Notes: generated from the letters alone by a model not told the origin. 64,000 nt of DNA from an uncultured bacterium (GCA_938034905.1 CALHLF010000011.1:1-64000), one strand, 5' to 3'; positions 47,321 through 56,712 are shown, counted from the first letter of the stretch. A program made the numbers and translations.

Positions 47321-48150
47321 AAATTGGAATTATTGGCTTAGGACTTATTGGCACCTCCTTAGCCCTTGCTTTTAAAAGAGAAAAATTTAATATATGGGGA
47401 ATGGATAAAGAAGAATCTGCAGTAGAATATCTCTTAAAAGAGGGAGTAATAAATAATGGAGATACGGATTTAGATAAATTATCAATGGAGATAAAAGAAA
47501 GCGAAGTAATCTTTCTTTCAGTATATCCATCAAGAATTATAGATATTATTAGGAAATTAAAAGGCTATTTAAATAAAGATCATATTTTAACAGATACTGC
47601 AAGTGTAAAAGAAAAAATTATTAATTATGTAGAAGAAGATGATTTACTAAAAAGAATATTTATTGGAGGACACCCCCTTGCAGGAAAAGAAAAATCGGGT
47701 TATAAAGAGGGAGAAGCTGATCTTTTTAAGGATAAAATATATTTTTTAACTCCAACCTCTAAAACTTCTCAAGAAAAACTTCAAAAAATTAAAAGCTTAA
47801 TTGAATTAATCAATGCAAAACCATTTGTTATATCTTCTAAGGAGCATGATAAAATTTTATCCTTCACAAGCCACTTACCTCAAATTATTTCATATATTAT
47901 CTCTCTAAGTGTCCCCCAGGAATATTTGGAATTTACTGGAAAAGGATTTAAAGACACTACAAGATTGGCTATGAGTCCAGCAGATTTATGGATTGATATT
48001 TTAAAGGAAAATAAAAAAAATATTTTAGAAACTCTTGAAAGTTTTCAGGGAATTTTCAAAATTATTTATGAAAAGATTGAGGGTGAGGATTGGGAAAAAT
48101 TAAAGGATTTTTTTGAGGAATCAAAAAGGAGAAGAATAAAATTGAGGTGA
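47317..48150 (+). CDS. tyrA: Prephenate dehydrogenase
   Basis: NAD(P)-dependent oxidation of prephenate (or arogenate) toward tyrosine. 277 residues. Rossmann loop GLGLIGTSLALAFKR (7-21), DTASVKEKI, the active-site GGHPLAGKEKSGY, and SFTSHLPQIISYIIS. No ACT domain or chorismate mutase domain. Overlaps aroF by 4 bases. Confidence 0.92.
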   Translation: MKIGIIGLGLIGTSLALAFKREKFNIWGMDKEESAVEYLLKEGVINNGDTDLDKLSMEIKESEVIFLSVYPSRIIDIIRKLKGYLNKDHILTDTASVKEKIINYVEEDDLLKRIFIGGHPLAGKEKSGYKEGEADLFKDKIYFLTPTSKTSQEKLQKIKSLIELINAKPFVISSKEHDKILSFTSHLPQIISYIISLSVPQEYLEFTGKGFKDTTRLAMSPADLWIDILKENKKNILETLESFQGIFKIIYEKIEGEDWEKLKDFFEESKRRRIKLR

Positions 48151-48154
48151 GACA

Positions 48155-49456
48155 ATGAAAAAGTTAGTAGTTAGAAAAAGTAAAGGATTAAATGGAGAAA
48201 TAGAAGTTCCAGGAGATAAATCTATTTCCCATAGAGCTCTTATTTTTTCTTCCTTAGCTAATGGAAATTCTAAAATTGTAAACTTTTTATTTGGACAAGA
48301 CTGTCTATCTACTATGAATTGTTTAAAAAAATTGGGGGTAAAAATAGAAGTTAGTAATAGTATTGTTTATGTAGAGGGTAGGGGATTAAGGGGATTTTTA
48401 GAGCCTGATGATCTTTTAGATGCTGGAAATTCTGGGACAACAGTAAGAATTCTTTTAGGAGTTTTAGCGGGACAAGAAGGGTTATTTTCCGTTATCACAG
48501 GGGATAATTCTTTAAAGAAAAGACCAATGAAAAGAGTAGTTTATCCCCTGTCTCAAATGGGAGCTACTATTTTAGGTAGAAAAGAGGGAGATTTTCTTCC
48601 CATTGCAATAAAAGGTAAAAAATTAAAGGGAATAAGTTATGAAATGCCTGTTGCTAGTGCTCAAGTAAAATCATGCCTTCTTATTGCTGGTTTATTAGCA
48701 GAGGGAGAGACTAAAATAATAGAACCTTCATTATCCCGGAATCATACAGAGTTAATTTTTGAATATCTTAATTTACCTTTAAAAAGAAATGGATTAGAGT
48801 TAATAACCCATGGAATAGAGGGTTTTCCTTCTAAAGATTTTTATATTCCGGGAGACTTCTCTTCTGCAAGCTTTATTATAGCAGGAGCATTATTAATTCC
48901 TAATTCAAGGGTAATCTTAAAAAATGTTGGGTTAAATTTAACAAGAATAGGGATGCTGGAAATATTAAGAAAATGTGGTGCAAAAATTCAAATATTAAAG
49001 GAGGAATATTGGGGGAAAGAAAAGGTTGGAGATATATTAGTTGAAACCTCAGAATTAACAGAATTTATTGTTGAAGGAGACATAGTTCCACGCTTAATTG
49101 ATGAAATTCCTATATTATCAATAATTGCAACACAGGCAAAGGGAAGAAGCTATTTTAGAAATGTCGAAGAACTGAGGGTAAAGGAGTCTGATAGAATACG
49201 TGGAATTTTAGAAAATATTAGAAAGATGGGGGGTAAAGGAGAAGAAACAAAGGATGGGTTTTATATCGAAGGACCAACACCTTTAAAGGGAGCAGAAATT
49301 GAGACTTTTTTTGATCATCGGTTAGCTATGTCTTTTATTATTGCAGGACTTATATCCGAGGGGGATACTATTGTAGAAAGAGAAAGTATTGATATTTCCT
49401 TCCCCAATTTCTTAGAGATTCTTAAAAATATTGGGGGTGAATTATTTGAGTTATGA
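48155..49456 (+). CDS. aroA: 3-phosphoshikimate 1-carboxyvinyltransferase (EPSP synthase)
   Basis: Adds enolpyruvyl from PEP to shikimate 3-phosphate. 433 residues. EVPGDKSISHRALIFSSLA near 17-35, LDAGNSGTTVRILLGVLAG near 89-107, ASAQVKSCLL, GDFSSASF, and the catalytic DEIPILSIIA and RVKESDR. The motif at 89-107 reads DAGNSGTTVRI, with Thr following Gly-Thr where many class I enzymes have the G96 region; class II sensitivity features are not judged here. Overlaps the YerC-like gene. Confidence 0.96.
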   Translation: MKKLVVRKSKGLNGEIEVPGDKSISHRALIFSSLANGNSKIVNFLFGQDCLSTMNCLKKLGVKIEVSNSIVYVEGRGLRGFLEPDDLLDAGNSGTTVRILLGVLAGQEGLFSVITGDNSLKKRPMKRVVYPLSQMGATILGRKEGDFLPIAIKGKKLKGISYEMPVASAQVKSCLLIAGLLAEGETKIIEPSLSRNHTELIFEYLNLPLKRNGLELITHGIEGFPSKDFYIPGDFSSASFIIAGALLIPNSRVILKNVGLNLTRIGMLEILRKCGAKIQILKEEYWGKEKVGDILVETSELTEFIVEGDIVPRLIDEIPILSIIATQAKGRSYFRNVEELRVKESDRIRGILENIRKMGGKGEETKDGFYIEGPTPLKGAEIETFFDHRLAMSFIIAGLISEGDTIVERESIDISFPNFLEILKNIGGELFEL

Positions 49457-49757
49457 ACCAAGATGGATAGACGATAGTATAAAGGAATTGGCTCGTGCTA
49501 TTTTAGTTTTAGAAACAGAAGAAGAAGTTTTAAGATTTTTAGAGGATATTTGTACTATAAATGAAATTAAAGAATTAGCTCAGAGATTATTAGTAGCAAA
49601 AATGTTGGATGAAGGGAAATCCTATGAGGAGATTGAAAGAGTTACAGGGACAAGTTCAGCAACTATAAGTAGGGTTAAGAAGTTTTTATATTATGGTGCC
49701 GATGGATATAAAATTGTTTTGGAAAGACTAAGAAGGTTTAAAAAGGGAGAGACTTAA
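49446..49757 (+). CDS. YerC/YecD-type TrpR-superfamily regulator
   Basis: About 103 residues. The TrpR-fold helices include EVLRFLEDICTINEIKELAQRL (in two runs) and a helix-turn-helix SYEEIERVTGTSSATISRVK near 63-82, the hallmark of YerC proteins. The preferred start is TTG 49446 with gggggtga 5 bases upstream; an upstream TTG at 49431 would add five residues. It follows aroA in the aromatic operon. The regulated target and ligand are not known; autoregulation of the aro operon by an aromatic amino acid is an inference. Confidence 0.85.
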   Translation: MSYEPRWIDDSIKELARAILVLETEEEVLRFLEDICTINEIKELAQRLLVAKMLDEGKSYEEIERVTGTSSATISRVKKFLYYGADGYKIVLERLRRFKKGET

Positions 49758-49768
49758 TCTCTCCCTTT
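49742..49768. terminator. Bidirectional terminator between the aro operon and the Opp operon
   Basis: An 11-bp stem AAAGGGAGAGA (49742-49752) / TCTCTCCCTTT (49758-49768), loop CTTAA. It overlaps the last codons of the YerC-like gene and the stop codon of the convergent oppF. Confidence 0.88.
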
Positions 49769-50747
49769 ATTTATTAAATAACCAACATTTTACCCAATGC
49801 TTAGATTGTACTTCTATTTCTTGAGGTTCTGTATTGCATATTTCCATTGCATATTGACATCTGGGAGCAAATCTACATCCTGGAGGGGGATTTATTAAGT
49901 TTGGAGGTTCTCCTGGTGGGACCTCTCTTAATTTCTTTCTATTTTCAGGATCTGGGTCTGGAATTGCAGAAAGGAGGGCCTTTGTATATGGATGAAGAGG
50001 ATTATTCAAGAGTTCATTGGTTAATGCTCTTTCTACAAGATTTCCTGCATACATTATGAATATCCAATTGGAAAACATTCTTACAGTTGCTAAATCATGG
50101 GTTATATATATAAGACTCATATGAAATTTATCTTGTAATTCTTTAAGAAGATCTAAAATTTCAATTCTAACAGATGCATCAAGCATAGACACAGGTTCAT
50201 CTGCAATTATAAGTTTTGGCCTCATAATTAAAGATCTTGCAATAACAACCCTTTGCATCTGCCCCCCAGAAAGCATATGGGGATATTTAGAGGAAAAATC
50301 TTCAACAGGTGTTAACTTTACATCTTCTAAAGCTTTAAATATTCTTTTTCTTCTCTCCTCTACTGTTCCTATCTTATGAATAAGTAGAGGTTCTTCAAGA
50401 ATTCTGTAAACTGTAAAATGAGATGGTAATGCTCCAAAAGGATCTTGCTGTATAAGTCCTGTTTCCTTTCTATACCACTTTAAATCTTTAGAGTTTAAAT
50501 TAGTTATATCTATTCCATCAAAATAAATTTTTCCAGAAGTAGGTTCATATAATCTTATAATTGTTTTGCCAAGGGTAGTCTTACCACTGCCACTTTCTCC
50601 CACAAGAGAAATAGACTCTCCCTTTTTTAGTTCAAAATTTATTCCATCCACTGCTCTTACATAAAGGGGTTGGGATAGCATTCTCTTCCTAATCTCAAAC
50701 CATACTCTTAAATTTTCAATCTTTAATAAGACCTCATTGTTATTCAT
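49767..50747 (-). CDS. oppF: Oligopeptide/oligosaccharide ABC transporter ATPase OppF
   Basis: About 326 residues. Walker A GESGSGKTTLGKT, signature MLSGGQMQRVVIARSL, Walker B LIIADEPVSMLD. The C-terminal oligo_HPY domain has GCRFAPRCQYAMEIC and a later WVKCW, a cysteine set that binds an Fe-S cluster in some Dpp/Opp ATPases. ATG 50747 has aggtga at good spacing, better than GTG 50756. Overlaps oppD. Works with OppD as the ATPase pair. Confidence 0.9.
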   Translation of the reverse strand: MNNNEVLLKIENLRVWFEIRKRMLSQPLYVRAVDGINFELKKGESISLVGESGSGKTTLGKTIIRLYEPTSGKIYFDGIDITNLNSKDLKWYRKETGLIQQDPFGALPSHFTVYRILEEPLLIHKIGTVEERRKRIFKALEDVKLTPVEDFSSKYPHMLSGGQMQRVVIARSLIMRPKLIIADEPVSMLDASVRIEILDLLKELQDKFHMSLIYITHDLATVRMFSNWIFIMYAGNLVERALTNELLNNPLHPYTKALLSAIPDPDPENRKKLREVPPGEPPNLINPPPGCRFAPRCQYAMEICNTEPQEIEVQSKHWVKCWLFNK

Positions 50748-51708
50748 GGCTCTCACCTATATAACATTTTGCAAAATGTTCTTCATCTTTCTTAAACATT
50801 GGTGGTTCCTTAATCTTACATATATCCATTACAAATTGACATCGAGGATGAAATCTACATGCCTTTGGAGGGGAGATAAGACTTGGAGGGGTTCCTGGTA
50901 TGGATCTTAATTTTTTGTCTATTTTTAAAGTGGGAACACTATTAAGGAGCATCATAGTATAACCATGAGCTGGCTTATAGTAGAAAGATTCTGCAGGACT
51001 TATTTCTACAATCTCTCCTGCATACATTACTGCTACTCTATCCGCAAGTTCGCTTGCTGTTGCTATATCATGAGTTATAAAAATATAGCTTAAATTAAAC
51101 TCTTTTTTAAGAAGCTTAAGAAGGTTCATGATATTAGCTTGGGTTATAATATCTAATGCAGAAGTTGGTTCATCGAGTATGACAATTTGAGGGTTAGTTA
51201 TTAAAGCCATTGCAATGACAACTCTTTGTTTCATACCACCAGAAAGTTCAAAGGGATATCTTTCTGAAAAGGATTCTGAAATTCCAACTAAACTTAGTAT
51301 TTCCTTCGCCTTTTTAAATGCAGTTTCCTTATCTATCTTCATATGGACCATTAATGGTTCAGCTACTTGATATACTACTTTCAATACAGGATTTAGAGAG
51401 TTCATTGCCCCTTGAAATACCATTGATATTTTACTCCATCGAATATTTTTTCTATAACTTTCTTCATCTAAAGATAAAATCTCTTCTCCATTTAGATAAA
51501 TTTCACCAGAAACTTTTTCTAAATTTCTTGGAAAAAGACGCATTATTCCTCTTGCTAATGAACTTTTTCCACAACCTGATTCTCCAACAATTGCTAAAGT
51601 TTCTCCCTTTTTTAACTCAAAATCTGCATTTTTTACTGCTTCTAAAATTCCCTTTCTTGTTTTATAGGAAAGACTGAAATTTTTAAGTTTTAAAATTACT
51701 TCATTCAT
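50740..51708 (-). CDS. oppD: Oligopeptide/oligosaccharide ABC transporter ATPase OppD
   Basis: 322 residues. Walker A GESGCGKSSLARG, signature ELSGGMKQRVVIAMAL, Walker B IVILDEPTSALD. The C-terminal oligo_HPY region has CRFHPRCQFVMDIC and a terminal AKCY. ATG 51708 follows gagtgga. Energises the permease pair encoded next to it. Confidence 0.9.
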   Translation of the reverse strand: MNEVILKLKNFSLSYKTRKGILEAVKNADFELKKGETLAIVGESGCGKSSLARGIMRLFPRNLEKVSGEIYLNGEEILSLDEESYRKNIRWSKISMVFQGAMNSLNPVLKVVYQVAEPLMVHMKIDKETAFKKAKEILSLVGISESFSERYPFELSGGMKQRVVIAMALITNPQIVILDEPTSALDIITQANIMNLLKLLKKEFNLSYIFITHDIATASELADRVAVMYAGEIVEISPAESFYYKPAHGYTMMLLNSVPTLKIDKKLRSIPGTPPSLISPPKACRFHPRCQFVMDICKIKEPPMFKKDEEHFAKCYIGESHE

Positions 51709-51720
51709 CTTTTTCCACTC

Positions 51721-53103
51721 CTATATTTCCTTTAATCTTGGATTTACGATTCTATCTATCACAAAACCTAATAAAGCAAAAGATACTGCTGTTAATATTA
51801 GTAGAAATGAAGGCTCTAAGACCCAATAGTAATATCCTTTATATAAAGCTCCATTTTGGAAGGCATCTTCTATAATTCTTCCCCATGTAGGTTGGGTAGG
51901 ATCAAGAACTCCAAAAATGGAAAGAATTGCTTCTAAGAATACATATGCTGGTATTGATATTATAAGATTGGGAATTACAGGAGGAAGAATTTTGGGAATA
52001 ATATATAGAAAGACAATTCGCCAATTGCTGGCACCATATGCCTTTGCAGCCTCAATATATGGTAAGGTCTTCACCTGAAGAACTAAAGCTCTCTGTGTTT
52101 TTACCCCACTACCAAACAAACTTAAGAATATAAGGACAAAAAGAAGCTTCCAAATGGTAAGCTTATAGAATAAAGATATCATAATCATAAGAGGAAGAAA
52201 TGGAAGTACCATGTATATTTCTGTTAATCTTTGTATTAATGAATCTACCTTTCCTCCAAACCAACCACTGATGGTTGCCAAAATGAGATGTAGGAGGGTT
52301 ATACTTATAGCTGCTCCTAATCCAAAAGAAAGGTCAATAGGGGTTCCCCAAAGAAGTGCTAATTCTAAAGGTCTTCTTAAATGGTCAGTACCTGCTATGC
52401 CGTGTACTTTCCCATATATTATGGGTTCTGCAGTTATGGTATCATCTTTATCCTTTAATTCTACCTCAATATGTAATTTGTATTCTCCCTTTTCAATATT
52501 TAAATTGCCAGATGTATCCACAAAAAGTCCCCTCACCACAGTGACAGAATAGGGAGGATAATACTCTAATTTAGACTTTAGATATTCTATGAGTTTATCT
52601 TCTATAGAAGTTTCATTTCCTAAATATAAGGTGCTTTCTTCACTCCTTAATTGGTGCTCCAACAAGAATATCTTATCTTTATTAGGCTTTTCCCAAAATA
52701 TTCTTAAAATTGGAGGCTCATTTTTATATTGGCTCTTGAAAAATATATTAAATTCAGTAGGAAAATCGTCATAATTATAATTAAAAGAATAAATTAATTC
52801 TATTTTTTTTGGATTTTGAGAAATTAGATTCAAGGAACCTTTATTAGAAAGGTTGATGTTTTTGGGGAGATTTTTCCCAGTGAAAAATCCCCACCAGACA
52901 GGAATTGCATTTCTTGGATATTTTAACCACGCTTGACTATCATTCCATAAAGAAATTGTTTTATCATAAGGAATTGCGATAATAGTATAGATTATCAAAA
53001 CAATAAAAAAGGCAAAAATAATAAGAGAAAATACACCTATTTTGTATCTTAAAATTTCTTTAAAAATACCCTTTAAGCTGTATATAGAGAGTTCTTCATT
53101 CAT
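51721..53103 (-). CDS. oppC: OppC-type permease with a large extracytoplasmic insertion
   Basis: About 460 residues, against ~300 for usual OppC. The first helix (about 24-46) is followed by ~215 mostly hydrophilic residues before the conserved GTDHLRRPLELALLWGTPIDL region and the remaining helices. The ATPase-contact EAA loop is EAAKAYGASNWRIVFLYIIP. The insertion (about 48-255) has beta-rich character and should face outward. ATG 53103 is favoured by the gaggtga site; GTG 53112 is possible. Confidence 0.87.
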   Translation of the reverse strand: MNEELSIYSLKGIFKEILRYKIGVFSLIIFAFFIVLIIYTIIAIPYDKTISLWNDSQAWLKYPRNAIPVWWGFFTGKNLPKNINLSNKGSLNLISQNPKKIELIYSFNYNYDDFPTEFNIFFKSQYKNEPPILRIFWEKPNKDKIFLLEHQLRSEESTLYLGNETSIEDKLIEYLKSKLEYYPPYSVTVVRGLFVDTSGNLNIEKGEYKLHIEVELKDKDDTITAEPIIYGKVHGIAGTDHLRRPLELALLWGTPIDLSFGLGAAISITLLHLILATISGWFGGKVDSLIQRLTEIYMVLPFLPLMIMISLFYKLTIWKLLFVLIFLSLFGSGVKTQRALVLQVKTLPYIEAAKAYGASNWRIVFLYIIPKILPPVIPNLIISIPAYVFLEAILSIFGVLDPTQPTWGRIIEDAFQNGALYKGYYYWVLEPSFLLILTAVSFALLGFVIDRIVNPRLKEI

Positions 53104-53113
53104 TCTTCTCACC

Positions 53114-54163
53114 TCATATTCTTACTCTTGGATCAATAATAGCATAAATAAAATCTAATAATAAAACTGTTCCGGCTAAGAGATAAGCATATATTACTGT
53201 TACTCCTATGATTACGGGAGCATCAAACATCCCGATGGCCTGAGAAAGGACCATTCCTAATCCTGGCCAACTGAAAATACGCTCTGTTATTATAGCGCCC
53301 ATCCAAGAGGAAATTACTGATAAAGCAAAACTTGTAATTATAGGGGGAAGGGCTGGACGAAGGATATATTTTCTCTCAACATCCTTAGGAGGAAGCCCCT
53401 TTGCCCTTGCCACTTCAACATAGTCTTCCGTAGAATAAATTAAGAAAAAGTTCCTCTCACTATATGTTCCTACAAAAATTGAGGATATAAGCCAAGCTAA
53501 TAAGGGTAAAATCATATGTCTAATTACACTTAAAATTTTCTCAAAAAGTGTAGGAGGTGGTGGAAAATCCATAAATCCTCCATGGGGAAGTATATGAAGC
53601 CAGGAATAAAATATTAAAAGTAGAAAAATTCCATAAAACCAACCTGGAATTACGGATAACGGAGAAAGATAAACAATTAACTTATCTAAAAAGGATCCAT
53701 ATTTTTGAGAAAGTTTAAGTCCAAGCGTTAAGTTTATGAAAAATATTAGAACTGTAGCTGTGGTAAAGAGAAGTATTGTAAGAGGAAGCCTTTCGAGAAT
53801 AATATTCTTAACCTTCATTGATCCGCTATCACTGGTCATCCACATTGCAGTTCCTAAATCTAAGGTGAGAGCATTTTTTAAGTGATATATGCTTCTTATC
53901 AAAAAAGGCTTATCTAAACCTTTAGTTTTTAATTGAGTTTTTACAATTGACTCCATAAGTTTCAATTTTTGTTCCTCAGTATATCCTTGAAGGGTAGGAT
54001 TTTCCTTTATACTCATAGCTACATTCATTCTAATTTCTGTCTCTATAAGCTTATCTATATATCCTCCTGCATTTGCAATTACAATAGTAAGATAAACAGC
54101 AATTGCTACAGTGATAAATAAAACTGCAATTCTTCTTAAAAAATACCTTAAAATTTTTATCAA
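53114..54163 (-). CDS. oppB: OppB-type permease
   Basis: 349 residues. First helix YFLRRIAVLFITVAIAVYLT, then an outward loop of about 80 residues, and five further helices. The EAA loop reads EVARAKGLPPKDVERKYILRPA. The start is uncertain: TTG 54163 sits too close to aggtga, and a second gggaggt lies farther upstream where only ATA or ATT codons are in frame. It follows the binding-protein gene after a terminator. Confidence 0.86.
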   Translation of the reverse strand: MIKILRYFLRRIAVLFITVAIAVYLTIVIANAGGYIDKLIETEIRMNVAMSIKENPTLQGYTEEQKLKLMESIVKTQLKTKGLDKPFLIRSIYHLKNALTLDLGTAMWMTSDSGSMKVKNIILERLPLTILLFTTATVLIFFINLTLGLKLSQKYGSFLDKLIVYLSPLSVIPGWFYGIFLLLIFYSWLHILPHGGFMDFPPPPTLFEKILSVIRHMILPLLAWLISSIFVGTYSERNFFLIYSTEDYVEVARAKGLPPKDVERKYILRPALPPIITSFALSVISSWMGAIITERIFSWPGLGMVLSQAIGMFDAPVIIGVTVIYAYLLAGTVLLLDFIYAIIDPRVRI

Positions 54164-54220
54164 TTCACCTATAGAAATCTACCTCCCTTTTAAAAATATT
54201 TCATAAACTTAATTTTACCA

Positions 54221-54253
54221 AAAAAAACCCCAGGGAGGAAACCCCCCTGGGGA
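54221..54253 (-). terminator. Terminator between the binding-protein gene and oppB
   Basis: Stem CCCCAGGG (54229-54236) / CCCTGGGG (54246-54253). Read on the minus strand it is followed by eight T (54228-54221). It lies between the oppA stop and oppB, so permease expression needs read-through or another promoter. Confidence 0.9.
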
Positions 54254-54267
54254 AAATTAAATTCTTT

Positions 54268-56382
54268 TTATTTCAAAAATTTTGAGTTCTTTAAGAGAAC
54301 AGTATGGGCAGTAAGATCTGCTTTTTCTAAGTAGTATGGGCCATTACTTACCCATAGATGTCCATATTTATCAAACCATTTCTTCAAAGATACATATCTT
54401 TCCTTTGCTAAGCTCTCTGATACATATTTTCCAACAAAGTTCTTAAATGGAATATATGCATCCTTTTCAGATTTTTCAAGCATATCCTTTAATACAGCTA
54501 AGCTTGGCCCACCAATATAGTTCATCCATTCTATCTTCTTTTCTTGAGCTTTACTTTGTGAGAATGCAAGTTTTCCTTCTTCTTCTGCTCTAATTCCAAT
54601 AGCATGAGCATGCCATGGGAATAATACAGAGGTTGTTGGCCATAATGCAGTAAGCTCTGCATCAAGTTCTGCATAATTTGTATAATATTCTACTACCAAT
54701 GGATTTTCTTTAACTATTTTCCATGCAACAAATTGCTCTCTCCAAGAGTTGAAATAATCAACATAGGATTCGTCATAAAGTTTACTATCTTTACTTGCCC
54801 TTTCAAATCCTATAATGAAATCTACTAAATAATCTGCAATGCTTTGAACAGTGCCATCATGATACTTCTTCTTTCCTATAACATCTCCATAGTTTATCAC
54901 AACTTTTACTTTTGATTCCTTCACTCCTGCTTCTTTTGCAGTAACCATAGTTTGTTTCTTTACATCCCACCCATACCATGCATCAGAAGGAACAGAAACT
55001 GTCTTGACTTTTCTAAATTTTAGCCAATTCTCTGATCCTTTATTTTGGAATGTAGGAACTTCTGCATTTACAGTAAGATCAGCACTTTCAATCCCTAAGA
55101 GAATTGGAAGTCCAGTATATGGATGATAGATCCAATTTCTACCAAAGGTTGGTTCCCATAATACAGTATCATACATCCAGTTGGATCCTGCCACTATATT
55201 CCATGCGTCAATGATTACTTCTGCCATTGCTACCTTAACATTTCCTCCCTCTCTTCCTGCAATTCTTAAAGTATATGGCCATATCCTTGCAGGATTTCCA
55301 CCTGCATAGTCAACTGCAGTATCAATATTCTTTCTTCTTGCCCATGCTGATTTTTGATCTACTAAGAAAACCCTTACAGAATCTTTGAGGCAAAGCTCTA
55401 ATGCTTTTCTCATAAGCATGTTTCTTTCTGCAATACTCTTGAAGTTTTTCTGTGCAAGTTTATTTGCAATATCTCTAAACTCTTTATCAGGTTTATAGGC
55501 TCTCCAAAGAGGAGAATAGGACATGGGTGAATCAGGAAGATAGAAGAATTGGAAGTTATCTGACATATCTCTTGCAAGAACCGTTGTTATCCATCCACCT
55601 GTATAAAGATCCCATTGTCCTTCCTCGGGATTTCCTCTGATCCAAAGGGGAGATGCCTCTCGAGAGGTCTTATACATTCTCTCAACAGTAAATCCTAATT
55701 TCTCAAGTTGAGAAGAAACATAATCTCCTATTATCTTTCTTCTATCCTCTACTCTTATAATAAATTTTACAACCACTGGATTTCCCTTATAATACCATTT
55801 TCCAGCTCTAAGCTCTGCTCCCATCTTCTTTAGTTCTGTAGTGATTATGCTCTTTCCCTTTTCAAAGTTATATTTATAAAGATCTTCTAATTTTGTGATA
55901 GTAGCTTTATATCTCTCATATTCTGGGAAACCTTTATTGAGAGGTAAAAGTTTCACTTCTGCGAGTCCTCCCATAATTTCATCCACAATGTATCTTCTAT
56001 CAACTACAAAATTCATTGCTTCTCTAATCTTTGCATTGCTAAAAGGATTAAATCTTCCATCTTTATAAGTTGGTCCTACAGGGTTAAAGGTTAATTCATA
56101 ATATAATCCAAAAGATGTTCCATAAATTAGATTAGGATCTTCTTTAATCCTTCTGAAGAGTTGAGGATCATCAAACTCGTTAAAGTATATATCTATATCT
56201 CCTTTTATTAACATTTCTAAAGCCTTTGCTTTATCCTTTTCGGGAATAAATGCTACTTGATCAAGCCATCCATTGGGATTTATATTTACTGGTTGAGCCG
56301 ATGATGGGAAAATAAGAATAGATAGAATAATTAAGAGGAGGAATAAGAGAGACATCTTGGGAGACTTAAAAATTCTCCACAT
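54268..56382 (-). CDS. oppA: Extracellular solute-binding protein, family 5 (OppA-like)
   Basis: 704 residues with an N-terminal signal peptide (FLLLIILSILIFPSSAQP, about 14-31) and no lipobox Cys, so it is probably periplasmic or wall-associated. The SBP_bac_5 fold is shown by NAKIREAMNFVVDRRYIVDEI and YYELTFNP near 90-130. It is longer than E. coli OppA. In thermophiles such proteins often bind oligosaccharides, so sugar and peptide are both possible ligands. ATG 56382 has the strong site ggaggtga. Confidence 0.9.
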   Translation of the reverse strand: MWRIFKSPKMSLLFLLLIILSILIFPSSAQPVNINPNGWLDQVAFIPEKDKAKALEMLIKGDIDIYFNEFDDPQLFRRIKEDPNLIYGTSFGLYYELTFNPVGPTYKDGRFNPFSNAKIREAMNFVVDRRYIVDEIMGGLAEVKLLPLNKGFPEYERYKATITKLEDLYKYNFEKGKSIITTELKKMGAELRAGKWYYKGNPVVVKFIIRVEDRRKIIGDYVSSQLEKLGFTVERMYKTSREASPLWIRGNPEEGQWDLYTGGWITTVLARDMSDNFQFFYLPDSPMSYSPLWRAYKPDKEFRDIANKLAQKNFKSIAERNMLMRKALELCLKDSVRVFLVDQKSAWARRKNIDTAVDYAGGNPARIWPYTLRIAGREGGNVKVAMAEVIIDAWNIVAGSNWMYDTVLWEPTFGRNWIYHPYTGLPILLGIESADLTVNAEVPTFQNKGSENWLKFRKVKTVSVPSDAWYGWDVKKQTMVTAKEAGVKESKVKVVINYGDVIGKKKYHDGTVQSIADYLVDFIIGFERASKDSKLYDESYVDYFNSWREQFVAWKIVKENPLVVEYYTNYAELDAELTALWPTTSVLFPWHAHAIGIRAEEEGKLAFSQSKAQEKKIEWMNYIGGPSLAVLKDMLEKSEKDAYIPFKNFVGKYVSESLAKERYVSLKKWFDKYGHLWVSNGPYYLEKADLTAHTVLLKNSKFLK

Positions 56383-56414
56383 AAACTAATCACCTCCAAT
56401 AAGATTTTAATTGT

Positions 56415-56443
56415 AATATAATAACTATTTTTTTATTTGTCAA
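56415..56443 (-). promoter_or_regulatory. Promoter of oppA
   Basis: On the minus strand, TTGACA (56443-56438), exactly 17 bases, then TATATT (56420-56415). The leader to the ATG is short. Confidence 0.75.
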
Positions 56444-56503
56444 TCTTTTAAAAAAATATTATTAGATGGGTTTATTAATAAAAAGTTTTAAAATCTTCTA
56501 TTC

Positions 56504-56532
56504 TTGACAAAAATTAAAAAAGATTCTATTCT
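56504..56532 (+). promoter_or_regulatory. Promoter of the tRNA-Gly/Cys/Ala cluster
   Basis: TTGACA (56504-56509), 17 bases, then TATTCT (56527-56532). The first tRNA starts 22 bases after the -10 box. Confidence 0.65.
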
Positions 56533-56554
56533 AACTACAGAAAATTTATAGAAA

Positions 56555-56629
56555 GCGGGTGTAGCTCAGAGGTAGAGCATCGGCTTCCCAAGCCGAGGGT
56601 CGCGGGTTCAAATCCCGTCACCCGCTCCA
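56555..56629 (+). tRNA. tRNA-Gly (CCC)
   Basis: Acceptor GCGGGTG pairs with CACCCGC, the anticodon loop is TTCCCAA, and the T-arm has GGTTCAAATCC. CCA is encoded. Confidence 0.95.
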
Positions 56630-56636
56630 TGAGAGA

Positions 56637-56712
56637 GGCGGCATCGCCAAGCGGCTAAGGCAGGAGATTGCAAATCTCCCATTCCCCGGTTCGAGTCCGG
56701 GTGCCGCCTCCA
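56637..56712 (+). tRNA. tRNA-Cys (GCA)
   Basis: Acceptor GGCGGCA pairs with TGCCGCC, the anticodon loop is TTGCAAA, discriminator T as usual for Cys, and CCA is encoded. Confidence 0.95.

Noticed and set aside
51318-51677. 119-codon plus-strand open frame opposite oppD
   Set aside because: Leu/Phe-rich antisense translation of a well-supported ATPase.
52211-52552. 113-codon plus-strand open frame opposite oppC
   Set aside because: Antisense shadow; the oppC frame is supported by its EAA loop and operon.
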